Under the pieces are notes generated by a model that saw only the letters and a program-made list of their open reading frames with translations, made no database searches and was not told the origin of the DNA. This document shows positions 1 to 7,218 of a DNA stretch of 64,000 nt, one piece after another (position 1 is the stretch's first letter; each line of letters starts with the position of its first letter). The translations under genes and the position numbers were made by a program. Source of the stretch: Caballeronia concitans (GTDB taxonomy: Bacteria; Pseudomonadota; Gammaproteobacteria; Burkholderiales; Burkholderiaceae); assembly GCF_001544615.1 (NCBI RefSeq), contig NZ_FCNV02000014.1, positions 88,297-152,296 of the forward strand, given 5' to 3'.

Positions 1-328
1 CGGCGGGCGTGAAGTCGTCCATGCTCTCGAAGGTGAGATCGACCGCGACGTTGCCTTCGCCCGTCAGCGTGTTCGGCACCTGCACCGCGACGCGCGGCTT
101 CATCGACTTGAGGCGTTCGTCGAAGTTGTCGACGTCGATCTCGAGAAACTTCCGCTCGGCGGCAGGCGCGAGCGGCTCGGAGGGCTCTCCCGAGAGGTCC
201 GCGAGCACGCCCATCACGAAGGGCAAGTTGACCTTCTTTTCCGAGCCATAAACTTCGACGTCGTATTCGATCTGCACGCGCGGCGCACGATTGCGCGCGA
301 TGAATTTCTGACTGCTTTCCTTGGCCAT
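1..328 (-). CDS. tssB: Type VI secretion sheath small subunit TssB (partial; 3' end outside window)
   Basis: Reading leftward from an ATG at 328, the frame encodes MAKESSQKFIARNRAPRVQ followed by a conserved block with VYGSEKKVNLPFVMGVLADL and later KPRVAVQVPNTLTGEG. This is the TssB/VipA (COG3516) N-terminal pattern. TssB pairs with TssC to form the contractile sheath that propels the Hcp tube. About 109 codons are present and the gene runs off the left edge. An in-frame ATG lies 9 bases upstream (337), but the purine-rich AAGGA sits immediately before it and is spaced properly only for 328, so 328 is preferred. It follows tssA by 32 bases on the same strand, which suggests one transcript hcp-tssA-tssB. 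Confidence 0.93.
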   Translation of the reverse strand, partial: MAKESSQKFIARNRAPRVQIEYDVEVYGSEKKVNLPFVMGVLADLSGEPSEPLAPAAERKFLEIDVDNFDERLKSMKPRVAVQVPNTLTGEGNVAVDLTFESMDDFTPA

Positions 329-360
329 GATGTCCATTCCTTTGCTTGTGTTCGGGACCG

Positions 361-1416
361 TCAGACGACCCCGCCCAGATGCCTGAATTGATGTGCGCCA
401 TCCGGCGCGACGTCCTCGATGATTTCGATGAAGCTCTTGCCGACCAGTCTCCGCGCGCGTTGCAGCAGCACCGGCAACGGGCTCGACGGTTCGCATTCGG
501 CGTAGTACGCGCAGATCGCGTCGAGCGCGTCGCTCACGTCGCGCGCACTCGCGATTCGCCGGGGCGTGGCGGGTCCGGCCGCGGCGGCGCGATGCGTCGC
601 CGGACCGAAACCCGCGCCCTCTTCACTGCTGCCGGTCTCCGTCGCACTGCTCCTTCCCCCCGTAGCCGGTTCCAGCACGCCGACCCGCGCCGCGACGAAC
701 TCGCCGATACGCGCGAGCGGCCTGGCGAGCGCGCCGAAATCGAGCGCGCGCGACGGCCCCACGCGAGCGGTCAGCCTGCTCTCGATATTCGCGAGCGATG
801 CCCTCGCCGACGCGAGCGCCTCGTCCATCGCCCGCGCTTCGCCGATGCCTGCCTGCGCGAACGCCGCATCGATGGCCGCGAGCGTCGGCATCTCGTCGCC
901 ATCGGCAAGCGGCGCTTCGCCCGACATCACATCGAGCTCGCGCAGTGCGAAACCACGCTGGCCGCGCGGCGCGACGAAGGGCACATCGCGCAGGTCGCCC
1001 ACGAGACCCGCGTCGTCGATGAGCGCCGAGAGCGCGTTGACCCGCGCGGTCGGATCGTCGCCGTCGCTGGCGTCGAGTTGCGGATGCACGCCGCCCCAGT
1101 GCCGATCGAGCAGCCCTTCGATCAGCGCGAGGCCGCGCGCGAGTCCTGCGAAGCCCTCGCGAACCGTGCTCGAACGCGTGTAATGCACCGCCACGCGAAG
1201 ATCGCGCGTGCGTCCGAGCAGGGTCGTCGAAAGCGCGTGGGCGAGCGTCCAGTCGGGCGGCGTGGCGGCGATCACGGTGCCGCCGTACTGGGCGTCGGGC
1301 TTGCCGGCGATCGCCTCTTCCAGCGACCGAAAATCCGCGCTGTACTCTTCGTCCTCGCCGCACGGAAGATCCGGCGTGAGGTCGGTGAGCCAGCCTGCGA
1401 TATCTGCGCGATTCAT
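361..1416 (-). CDS. tssA: Type VI secretion protein TssA (ImpA family)
   Basis: This 351-residue protein starts with an ImpA N-terminal region: the acidic motif PCGEDEEYSADFRSLEEA at about residues 18-35, then a DWT segment and a helix-rich region. It ends with SSPLPVLLQRARRLVGKSF, the short C-terminal tail typical of this TssA class. TssA coordinates assembly of the baseplate, tail tube and sheath in the cytoplasm. A low-complexity Ala/Gly/Ser linker (about residues 250-285) separates the domains. The gene lies between hcp (46 bases upstream) and tssB (32 bases downstream), all on the minus strand. No strong Shine-Dalgarno sequence was seen, so the start is chosen from domain completeness. 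Long plus-strand open frames over it are GC-driven shadows. Confidence 0.92.
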   Translation of the reverse strand: MNRADIAGWLTDLTPDLPCGEDEEYSADFRSLEEAIAGKPDAQYGGTVIAATPPDWTLAHALSTTLLGRTRDLRVAVHYTRSSTVREGFAGLARGLALIEGLLDRHWGGVHPQLDASDGDDPTARVNALSALIDDAGLVGDLRDVPFVAPRGQRGFALRELDVMSGEAPLADGDEMPTLAAIDAAFAQAGIGEARAMDEALASARASLANIESRLTARVGPSRALDFGALARPLARIGEFVAARVGVLEPATGGRSSATETGSSEEGAGFGPATHRAAAAGPATPRRIASARDVSDALDAICAYYAECEPSSPLPVLLQRARRLVGKSFIEIIEDVAPDGAHQFRHLGGVV

Positions 1417-1462
1417 GGTGAGGTCCGTGAGAGGCGTGGGATTTAGTCCGTCAAGCGGCGGC

Positions 1463-1948
1463 TCATTCCGACTTGTTCTTCGGGATGTTCCACTTGCCCG
1501 TCACCACGCCGCCCTTCTTCGCGCCGGTGTTGTCCTGCGGCTGATACTCCATGTTGAATTGCGCGAAATTGAGCGTGATCGTCTCGGAGATCTGATCGCC
1601 GCCGCCCGCGCCCATCGAGTGGCTGCTGATGAGCACTTCCTTGAGCGTGAGCTTCAGATACTCGACCGGGTCCTTGCCGCCCGCCTTCCGTAGCGTGAGC
1701 ACGGCCTCGGGCATGTGCACGCCCTGGCAGCACGACTGCACGATCGTGGGCGAGCTTTTGTCGACGTACTTGCTGATCGTGATGTCCTGCACATTCGCGG
1801 TGCCGGTGCCGCCGCCCGTGCCGGTGTGCGTCGTGCCGGTCTGGGCGCATCCCCACGACCAGCTGAACACCTCTATCTCTTCGGCATGACCCACCGCCAG
1901 AGATTCACCCTTGATATCGCCCAGCTTGAGAAACATGTCGAAAGCCAT
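1463..1948 (-). CDS. hcp: Type VI secretion tube protein Hcp
   Basis: This 161-residue protein begins MAFDMFLKLGDIKGESL and contains EIEVFSWSWG, the hallmark start of the Hcp (TssD) beta-barrel fold. It also has the family segment LTLKEVLISSHSMGAGGG and a late TITLNFAQFNMEYQPQ strand. Hcp hexamers stack into the inner tube of the secretion apparatus and are secreted with the tip. It has no signal peptide, as expected. It is the first gene of the visible minus-strand run hcp-tssA-tssB, so its promoter should lie in 1949-2077. That stretch is AT-richer than the neighbours, but no sigma54 GG-N10-GC pair was recognised there. Length is normal for the family. Confidence 0.95.
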   Translation of the reverse strand: MAFDMFLKLGDIKGESLAVGHAEEIEVFSWSWGCAQTGTTHTGTGGGTGTANVQDITISKYVDKSSPTIVQSCCQGVHMPEAVLTLRKAGGKDPVEYLKLTLKEVLISSHSMGAGGGDQISETITLNFAQFNMEYQPQDNTGAKKGGVVTGKWNIPKNKSE

Positions 1949-2077
1949 TTCAGTCTCCAGAGAAAAATGCGCCTTGCGGCACAGGCAAAATTCGCGTCGC
2001 CATTGATCGCGAAAATTGATTTAATTCGGATGTCAAATTGATATCGATGCTTCGCCGTGTTTCGACACACCGCACGT

Positions 2078-2311
2078 TTAGCCGAGCGCTTGGCGGATCG
2101 CCGCCGCCACGGCTGCCACGTCGCCGCGTTCGCAGAGCGCCGCCCAGTGTTCGAGCGTCTCGCGGCTCACGGCGGGTGCTTCGCAAAGCTGTGCAAAACG
2201 TGCGAGCGTTGCTGTCGAAGCGGCTATGCTATGAAAACGTTCGCGTCCGATGCACGCGTCCAGCATGACTGCCATGCCTGCCTGTCGTGCGCGGTCGAGG
2301 AGGGTCTCCAT
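2078..2311 (-). CDS. Conserved small hypothetical protein (77 aa)
   Basis: A 77-residue acidic/alanine-rich protein starts METLLDRARQAGMAVMLDA and ends in a helical tail VAAVAAAIRQALG. The ATG at 2311 is preceded by AGGAGAC at a good distance, so it is preferred over upstream in-frame starts. No transmembrane segment or signal peptide is visible and I recognise no named domain. It lies upstream of hcp on the same strand with a 129-base gap, and it is divergent from an ECF sigma gene. It could belong to the secretion locus or be regulated with the sigma factor; neither can be decided here. Confidence 0.6.
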   Translation of the reverse strand: METLLDRARQAGMAVMLDACIGRERFHSIAASTATLARFAQLCEAPAVSRETLEHWAALCERGDVAAVAAAIRQALG

Positions 2312-2385
2312 GATCTGTCTCCTATTCGGTTCGAGTGCGCGCCGTTGCGCGATCCGTGACCCGAAAACAACTGCCCCCGTCCGCT

Positions 2386-2420
2386 TATTCCGCAAAAAAA
2401 ATCGAAAAATTCGCGGAATA
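2386..2420. repeat. Inverted repeat in divergent intergenic region
   Basis: TATTCCGC (2386-2393) and GCGGAATA (2413-2420) form a perfect 8-bp inverted repeat around a 19-base A/T-rich spacer that includes an A8 run. It sits between the minus-strand small gene starting at 2311 and the plus-strand sigma factor starting at 2477. The position fits an operator for either gene. No regulator is identified. Confidence 0.4.
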
Positions 2421-2476
2421 GATCGGCGTCTCGAGTGTTGTCAATCATGAGCGCGCCCATCACAGGAGCTGCCCCG

Positions 2477-3010
2477 ATGAACGACGACGATCTGCCGACC
2501 GTTCTGCCGACGTTGTTGCCGCGCCTGTGGCGGTTCGCGCTGCGGCTCACGCAGAACCAGCACGACGCCGAAGATCTCGTGCAGCGCGCCTGCGTGCGGG
2601 CGCTGGAGCGGCGCAGTCAGTTGCAGCCGGGCACATCGACGTTGAGCTGGCTCTTTTCGATCGTGCATTCGACATGGATGAACGAATTGCGCGCACGTTC
2701 GATCCGTAACCGCGGCAGCATGGACTGGCAGGACGAGGAAATCGAATCGTTCGCCGATCCGTCGGCGCGCAATCCGGAGCTGGATTTGCTGCATCGCCAG
2801 GTGATCGACGCGGTCGAGGCGCTTCCCGAAGCACAGCGCGTCGTGATGGTGCTGGTGGCGATCGAGGGCTTGAGCTATCGCGAGGCCGCCGACGTGCTCG
2901 ACGTGCCGATCGGCACGATCATGAGCCGGCTTTCACGCGCGCGGCTGACGATCGGTCAGCGCTTCAGCGTGCAGGCGCCGGGGGCAGGTAGAAAAGGAGA
3001 ATCCTTATGA
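2477..3010 (+). CDS. ECF-type RNA polymerase sigma factor
   Basis: This 177-residue protein has a sigma70 region 2 (residues about 15-80, with HDAEDLVQRACVRALERR and TSTLSWLFSIVHSTWMNELR) and a region 4 helix-turn-helix (EGLSYREAADVLDVPIGTIMSRLSRAR) near the C-terminus. The start at 2477 is chosen because AGGAGC precedes it correctly; the open frame also runs further upstream. The stop overlaps the next start in an ATGA junction, so it is translationally coupled to its putative anti-sigma factor. It likely directs RNA polymerase to a small envelope or oxidative-stress regulon. The target promoters and inducing signal cannot be read here, and no copy of its own promoter was recognised. Confidence 0.9.
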   Translation: MNDDDLPTVLPTLLPRLWRFALRLTQNQHDAEDLVQRACVRALERRSQLQPGTSTLSWLFSIVHSTWMNELRARSIRNRGSMDWQDEEIESFADPSARNPELDLLHRQVIDAVEALPEAQRVVMVLVAIEGLSYREAADVLDVPIGTIMSRLSRARLTIGQRFSVQAPGAGRKGESL

Positions 3011-3849
3011 TGAATGTCGATGATTCGCTGCTGATGTCGTACGTCGACGGGGAGCTTTCGCCGGAGCAGCGCGCGGAAGTCGAAGCGGCAATTGCGCACT
3101 CCGACGAACTCGCGGCGCGCGCGGCGGCGCTGCAGGCGTCGGTGCTGCCGTATCGCGCCGCGTACGACCGTCAAACGGTGCCGCCGGTGCCGGAGAGCCT
3201 CACGCGCCGCATCGAGGAATTGGTGAGCGTGAGCACGACGCAAGAGCGCAAGCGTTCGCGCGGCTCGCGCCGTTTCTCCATGTTCCCGATGCAGTGGGCC
3301 GCCGCTGCATTCGTCGCGGGCGCGATCTGCTCGGGCGTGCTGACCGGCTATCTCGGCGGCTACAACCCGTTCAATCGCGGCGCCGATCCGTGGGTGCAGA
3401 GCGTGGCCGACTATCAGGTGCTGTACGGGCGCGACACGGTCTCGAATCTGCGGGAAGACAAGGTCAGCACGCAGCAAGTGCTCGCCGACATCCATCAACG
3501 CGATGGCATGCCGATCGATGTTCCGGATCTGCGTGAGGCCGGTCTCAAGTTCAAGCGCGTGCAGCGCCTGAATTACCATGATCGCCCGCTGATTCAGATG
3601 GTGTATCTGCCGGAGCGCGGCGATCCGGTCGCGTTGTGCGTGATCGAGGAAAACAAGGGTGACGCGCCGGTGCACGCCGGTCAGGTCGGGGAAATGAAGA
3701 CGGTCACGTGGCGCACGAACCGGCTCGCTTATGTGCTGCTGGCGAAAGCGCCGTCGCTGGATCTTCAGGCTGTCGGCAACAGCATCGCCAGTGGGAAGAC
3801 CGTTCCGCTCTATAGCAGCGGCGACGCGGACGTATCGCGTGATAGTTGA
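3007..3849 (+). CDS. Transmembrane anti-sigma factor (cognate of upstream ECF sigma)
   Basis: This 280-residue protein begins with a cytoplasmic anti-sigma region (MMNVDDSLLMSYVDGELS, then EVEAAIAHSDELAARAAAL), as in RsgI/RskA-like anti-sigma factors. A single membrane helix follows near residues 96-115 (WAAAAFVAGAICSGVLTGYL). The remaining C-terminal part, about 165 residues, would be periplasmic. The family normally sequesters the sigma factor until a signal arrives. No zinc-binding HxxxCxxC is apparent in the N-terminus, so it is not a classical ZAS domain. The gene overlaps the sigma gene by 4 bases (ATGA). It ends facing the MXKDX operon, with a bidirectional hairpin between. Confidence 0.85.
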   Translation: MMNVDDSLLMSYVDGELSPEQRAEVEAAIAHSDELAARAAALQASVLPYRAAYDRQTVPPVPESLTRRIEELVSVSTTQERKRSRGSRRFSMFPMQWAAAAFVAGAICSGVLTGYLGGYNPFNRGADPWVQSVADYQVLYGRDTVSNLREDKVSTQQVLADIHQRDGMPIDVPDLREAGLKFKRVQRLNYHDRPLIQMVYLPERGDPVALCVIEENKGDAPVHAGQVGEMKTVTWRTNRLAYVLLAKAPSLDLQAVGNSIASGKTVPLYSSGDADVSRDS

Positions 3850-3870
3850 TCGAATAGAGGAGCGAGAAAA

Positions 3871-3900
3871 GGGACCGGGCTTGTCTGCGCGCCCGGTCCC
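3871..3900. terminator. Bidirectional intrinsic terminator between convergent operons
   Basis: GGGACCGGGC (3871-3880) and GCCCGGTCCC (3891-3900) form a perfect 10-bp stem with a 10-base loop. Read on the minus strand it is followed by TTTTC, which serves the MXKDX/molybdoenzyme operon. On the plus strand it follows the anti-sigma gene, where the tail is C/T-rich. It lies in the 64-base gap between the two convergent genes. Confidence 0.8.
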
Positions 3901-3913
3901 CTTCCCTTGCGCG

Positions 3914-4147
3914 TTACTGAGACATCGCGCCCGATGCCGGATGGTCCTTGCCCATCGCATCGTGTTTCTTCATCTTGTCGCTCTTGCCCATCGAGTCGTG
4001 AGACATGGCGCCCTTCTTCATCGAGTCTTTCGACATCGAGTCTTTCGACATGGCGTCGTTCGACATCGCGCCGCTCGCCTGGGCGAACACATTCATCGCG
4101 CCAATCGAAAGCGCCGCTGCGAGCACTGCCGTCATCAATCGCTTCAT
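3914..4147 (-). CDS. Pentapeptide MXKDX repeat protein (secreted)
   Basis: A 77-residue protein starts at an ATG with AAGGAG upstream (4147). It has a clear Sec signal peptide, MKRLMTAVLAAALSIGAMNVFAQA. The mature part is a Met/Lys/Asp/Ser repeat: AMSKDSMSKDSMKKGAMSHD, then SMGKSDKMKKHDAMGKD. This is the MXKDX pentapeptide family, small periplasmic proteins of unknown function often found beside ECF sigma/NrsF pairs. The regular Met and Asp/His residues could bind metal or act as a Met-oxidation sink; that is inference. It is the last gene of a minus-strand run cytochrome b561 - molybdoenzyme - MXKDX and ends at a strong terminator. Confidence 0.85.
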   Translation of the reverse strand: MKRLMTAVLAAALSIGAMNVFAQASGAMSNDAMSKDSMSKDSMKKGAMSHDSMGKSDKMKKHDAMGKDHPASGAMSQ

Positions 4148-4211
4148 TGCTTCTCCTTGGTGAGTCTTGCATGGCATCCGGACAATCCGGAACCGGTGGA
4201 TGGCGCGGCGC

Positions 4212-4988
4212 TCAGGAGCCGCCGAACCAGTTGTATCCCTGGTCGACCCAATAGCCGCCCGGATACGTGTTCGTGACGAATATCTCGACGATGTGCTTCG
4301 GGTTCTTGTAGCCGAGCTTGGTCGGCATGCGCAGCTTCATCGGATAGCCGTACTTCGCGGGCAGACGCTCGCCGTCGTATTCGAAGGTCAAGAGCGTCTG
4401 CGGATGCAGCGCCGTGGGCATGTCGATGCTCTCGTAGTAGTCGTCGGCACAACGAAAGCCCACGTACTTCGCCGTCGTATCCGCGCCCACGCGACGCAAG
4501 AAGTCCGAGAACGGCGTGCCGCCCCAGCGCCCGATCGCGCTCCACCCTTCGACGCAGATATGCCGCGTGATCTGCTCCGCGTGCGGCAGCGCGTAAAGCT
4601 CCGGCAAGGTCCATACGCGCTGGCCCGTGACGAGACCGCTCACTTTCAGGCGATAGTCGTCGCCATTCACTTCGGGCACGTCGTCGATTCCATAGAACGC
4701 ATTGAATGGAAACGGCCGCGTGATTTGCGCCTCGGTGTAAGTCGGCGCGAGCCGCTTCGGATCGAAGAGCAACGCCTGCGCGCGATCGTTCAGGCGCGAT
4801 ACGGCGGCGAGGAATGTGTTCACCGATTTGTCGTCGGTCAGCGAGCAGCCGGTCAGAAGCGACAGCCCGCCCAGCGTCAGCACGCGCTTGCCGAAGAGGC
4901 GCCGCGAAGGGTTGTCGAGTTCGCGGTGCGCATCGGCCAGCACGGATGCGCGATCCACGTTGATGATTCGCTTGTGGTCGGTTTTCAT
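4212..4988 (-). CDS. Tat-exported lipoprotein of the sulfite oxidase/MsrP molybdopterin family
   Basis: A 258-residue protein. Near residues 28-45 it has SRRLFGKRVLTLGG, a twin-arginine signal, ending in a lipobox LLTGC. It is therefore predicted to be folded in the cytoplasm with its cofactor, exported by Tat and lipid-anchored. The enzymatic part has the oxidoreductase molybdopterin-binding fold: HICVEGWSAIGRWGG carries the Cys expected to ligate Mo, followed by FRCADDYYESIDM and GYPMKLRMPTKLGYKNPKHI. This resembles MsrP (YedY), the periplasmic methionine-sulfoxide reductase catalytic subunit. A membrane cytochrome b561 gene directly upstream would feed electrons. An in-frame ATG at 5009 overlaps that gene's stop (TGATG) and is an alternative start. 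Substrate is inferred only. Confidence 0.85.
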   Translation of the reverse strand: MKTDHKRIINVDRASVLADAHRELDNPSRRLFGKRVLTLGGLSLLTGCSLTDDKSVNTFLAAVSRLNDRAQALLFDPKRLAPTYTEAQITRPFPFNAFYGIDDVPEVNGDDYRLKVSGLVTGQRVWTLPELYALPHAEQITRHICVEGWSAIGRWGGTPFSDFLRRVGADTTAKYVGFRCADDYYESIDMPTALHPQTLLTFEYDGERLPAKYGYPMKLRMPTKLGYKNPKHIVEIFVTNTYPGGYWVDQGYNWFGGS

Positions 4989-5008
4989 GGCATCAGGTCC
5001 GGGTTGCA

Positions 5009-5647
5009 TCAGCGGCCGCGCAGCATCGTGAGCAGCGAGCGCGGCACGAGCGCGACCATCGCCACATGCACGACGACGAATGCCGCCATGAACGCCATCG
5101 CGCAGAAATGCACGATGCGCGCGTTGTCGTAACCGCCCATCAGCTCGCGCAGCAGCGGGAATTGCACCGATTTCCAGATCGCGAGTCCCGACAGCACGAT
5201 CACGAACAGATCGACGATGACTGCGAGATAAGCGAGCTTCTGCACCGCGTTGTACTGGCGCAGGTCGGCGTGCGAGAGCTTGCCGCTCAATGCAGCGGCG
5301 AGATCGCGCAGCACGGCGCGCGGCGACAGCGGAAAGAACTTCGCGAAGAACCGGCCGCTCGCCACGTTCAGCACTACATAGACGATGCCGTTGAAGACCA
5401 GCAGCCACATCGCCGCGAAATGCCACTGCAACGCGCCGCCGAGCCAGCCGCCGAGCGTGATCGAAGGCGGAATGACGATCTGCCTGAACACCGGCGATGC
5501 ATCGTAGATGCGCCAGCCGGACAACATCATGATGAGCGCGGCCAATGCGTTGAGCCAGTGCGTCACGCGCAGCCATAGCGGATGAATCGGCGCATCGCGG
5601 CGCGAGCGTTCGTGCGCGGATGAAACGGGCGCTTTGATCGTTTCCAT
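5009..5647 (-). CDS. Cytochrome b561-type membrane subunit
   Basis: This 212-residue integral membrane protein has four hydrophobic helices and well-placed histidines for heme b: HPLWLRVTHWLNA in the first helix, LQWHFAAMWLL in the second, RIVHFCAMAFM and FVVVHVAMVAL at the end. The pattern matches the prokaryotic/nickel-hydrogenase cytochrome b561 family. It probably takes electrons from quinol and passes them to the lipoprotein molybdoenzyme encoded immediately downstream (1-base overlap or 20-base gap, depending on the start used). It is the first gene of the minus-strand operon. A promoter-like GTAACC-N16-CGAA lies 44 bases upstream, so it is predicted to be controlled by the divergent SigF-type sigma factor. 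Confidence 0.85.
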   Translation of the reverse strand: METIKAPVSSAHERSRRDAPIHPLWLRVTHWLNALAALIMMLSGWRIYDASPVFRQIVIPPSITLGGWLGGALQWHFAAMWLLVFNGIVYVVLNVASGRFFAKFFPLSPRAVLRDLAAALSGKLSHADLRQYNAVQKLAYLAVIVDLFVIVLSGLAIWKSVQFPLLRELMGGYDNARIVHFCAMAFMAAFVVVHVAMVALVPRSLLTMLRGR

Positions 5648-5690
5648 ATCGTCACCTCGATGGTCGGCCTGTGAGTCGGTTACCGGTTAG

Positions 5691-5716
5691 TTCGTCGCGG
5701 ATGCATCGCCGGTTAC
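5691..5716 (-). promoter_or_regulatory. SigF-type ECF promoter, proximal, for the b561/molybdoenzyme operon
   Basis: Read on the minus strand, GTAACC (5716-5711) is followed by exactly 16 bases and CGAA (5694-5691). This matches the -35/-10 pattern reported for SigF-NrsF systems. The -10 lies 44 bases upstream of the cytochrome start at 5647. Assignment to the neighbouring sigma factor is inference from the match and from the context. Confidence 0.65.
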
Positions 5717-5752
5717 AGACGTTTCATTGAATTTGCGTCTTCGTCAGGTGAG

Positions 5753-5778
5753 TTCGTCCGCTGCCCGAAAAAAGTTAC
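5753..5778 (-). promoter_or_regulatory. SigF-type ECF promoter, distal copy on the same strand
   Basis: A second minus-strand match, GTAACT (5778-5773), 16 bases, CGAA (5756-5753), lies 62 bases further upstream than the proximal site. Spacing is identical. It may be a tandem promoter for the same operon. Confidence 0.5.
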
Positions 5779-5787
5779 AGCCACGCT

Positions 5788-5813
5788 GTAACGCGCGACG
5801 GCCAGGCAGCGAA
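5788..5813 (+). promoter_or_regulatory. SigF-type ECF promoter, autoregulatory, for the sigma/NrsF operon
   Basis: On the plus strand GTAACG (5788-5793) is followed by 16 bases and CGAA (5810-5813). This is the same architecture as the two outward-facing sites. A transcript starting near 5820 would place AGGAGGTGA (5826-5834) and the ATG at 5843 in a very short leader. Confidence 0.6.
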
Positions 5814-5842
5814 CTAACTTCGAGCAGGAGGTGAACGACGAC

Positions 5843-6553
5843 ATGAATCAGGAAGGCGCTATTGAGACGAGTCACGGCTTCGGCTACCCTGAAGCGATCG
5901 AACCACGGCATGACGGCCGTCTCGCGTTTGCTGCGGCGGGCGTGTGGTCTTCCGCTGCTTCTTCATTCCTTACTTCGTCCCGTCGCACCGGATACACAGG
6001 AACCATGTTGCAAGATGCGGAAAGCCGGCTGAAAGCGCTGTTCATCGGCGGACTCGATGGCGACCAGAGCGCATATCGCGGCTTTCTGCAGGACCTCACG
6101 CGGCATTTGCGCGGCTATCTGCGCAAGCGCATCGCGCGTCGTCCCGAAGATGTCGAAGACCTCGTGCAGGAAATTCTGCTGGCCGTTCATAACGCGCGTC
6201 ACACGTATCGTCCGGATGAGCCGTTGACGGCGTGGCTGCACGCCATTGCCCGCTACAAGCTGATGGACTTCTTCCGCGCTCATGCGCGCCGCGACTCGCT
6301 GAACGTTCCGCTCGACGATCACGAGGAACTGCTCGCCGCCATCGATGACGAACCGGCAGAGGCGCGCCACGACGTCGGGAAATTGCTCGAACATCTGCCG
6401 GACAAGCAGCGCCTGCCGATCGTTCATATGAAACTGGAGGGAATGTCAGTGACGGAGACCGCGCGGATCACGGGTCTTTCCGAATCGGCCGTGAAAGTGG
6501 GCGTGCATCGCGGTCTCAAGGCACTCGCCGCAAAAATTCGGGGACTCCGATGA
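5843..6553 (+). CDS. sigF: SigF-type ECF sigma factor (partner of NrsF)
   Basis: The core protein starts [20 protein letters not shown] at an ATG at 6005 (182 aa). It has region 2 ([21 protein letters not shown], then [20 protein letters not shown]) and a region 4 helix-turn-helix ([26 protein letters not shown]). The open frame continues upstream in phase. An ATG at 5843 has a near-perfect AGGAGGTGA and lies just downstream of a matching promoter, so I report the long form (236 aa); 6005, with AGGA before it, is the conservative alternative. The stop overlaps the next start (ATGA at 6550). It is predicted to activate its own operon and the divergent molybdoenzyme operon when NrsF releases it. 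Confidence 0.85.
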   Translation: MNQEGAIETSHGFGYPEAIEPRHDGRLAFAAAGVWSSAASSFLTSSRRTGYTGTMLQDAESRLKALFIGGLDGDQSAYRGFLQDLTRHLRGYLRKRIARRPEDVEDLVQEILLAVHNARHTYRPDEPLTAWLHAIARYKLMDFFRAHARRDSLNVPLDDHEELLAAIDDEPAEARHDVGKLLEHLPDKQRLPIVHMKLEGMSVTETARITGLSESAVKVGVHRGLKALAAKIRGLR

Positions 6554-7191
6554 AAACCGACGAACTCATCACGCTCCTCTCGAATCAGGTGACGCGCGTC
6601 GATCGCACGGTCGCGTCGCGCCGCTTCGCGCAGGCGCTGCTGCTCGGCGCGGCAGGCTCGCTCGTTCTGATGAGCATCGTGTTCGGCGTGCGGCACGACA
6701 TCGGCATCGTCGCGCGCACGGGAATCTTTTGGGCGAAGCTCGCGTTTCCGCTGGCGACGGCCATCGGCGCGATGCTCGTTATCGACCGCATCGGCCGCCC
6801 GGGCGGGCGTATCGGCTATTCATGGGCGATCGTCGCGTTGCCTTTCGTCGCGGTGTGGATCGGCGGCTGGCTGGTTTTGGACGCAGCGGATTCCACCGCG
6901 CGCTCGGCGCTCGTGCTCGGGCATACGTGGCGCACCTGCCCGTTCAACATCCTGCTGCTCTCGGTGCCGACGTTTCCCGCCGCGATGTGGGCGATGCAAT
7001 CGCTCGCACCGACGCGCCTGCGGCTCGCCGGCGCCGTCGCGGGATTGCTGGCGAGTTCGACCGCGACCATCGTCTACTGCCTGCATTGCCCGGAGATGAG
7101 CCCCGCGTTCTGGGGCGTGTGGTACGCAATCGGCATGTTGCTGCCGGCGCTCATCGGCGCATGGCTGGGGCCGCGGCTCTTGCGATGGTAG
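6550..7191 (+). CDS. nrsF: NrsF/DUF1109 integral-membrane anti-sigma factor
   Basis: This 213-residue protein has an N-terminal cytoplasmic stretch, [18 protein letters not shown], and about six hydrophobic helices across the rest. Conserved cysteines occur in [10 protein letters not shown] and in [11 protein letters not shown]. Both are characteristic of the DUF1109/NrsF family, where membrane-exposed cysteines are thought to sense metal or oxidant stress and control SigF release. The overlap with the sigma gene indicates coupled synthesis. Its end is 27 bases from the end of the convergent acyl-CoA dehydrogenase gene, and no intrinsic terminator was seen in that gap. Confidence 0.88.
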   Translation: MKTDELITLLSNQVTRVDRTVASRRFAQALLLGAAGSLVLMSIVFGVRHDIGIVARTGIFWAKLAFPLATAIGAMLVIDRIGRPGGRIGYSWAIVALPFVAVWIGGWLVLDAADSTARSALVLGHTWRTCPFNILLLSVPTFPAAMWAMQSLAPTRLRLAGAVAGLLASSTATIVYCLHCPEMSPAFWGVWYAIGMLLPALIGAWLGPRLLRW

Positions 7192-7218
7192 GCGGCGTCG
7201 AGCGTCGCCGACTCATGC

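Noticed and set aside
346-1446. A 366-codon plus-strand frame over tssA
   Set aside because: It mirrors the minus-strand TssA gene and is arginine-rich without any domain.
1949-2077. Sigma54 promoter for hcp
   Set aside because: No TGGCAC-N5-TTGC-like element on the minus strand was found in the upstream region.
3914-4147. Tandem DNA repeats of the MXKDX gene considered as a CRISPR or VNTR array
   Set aside because: The repeats are in coding phase, five codons long and degenerate, as expected for a repeat protein; there are no spacers.
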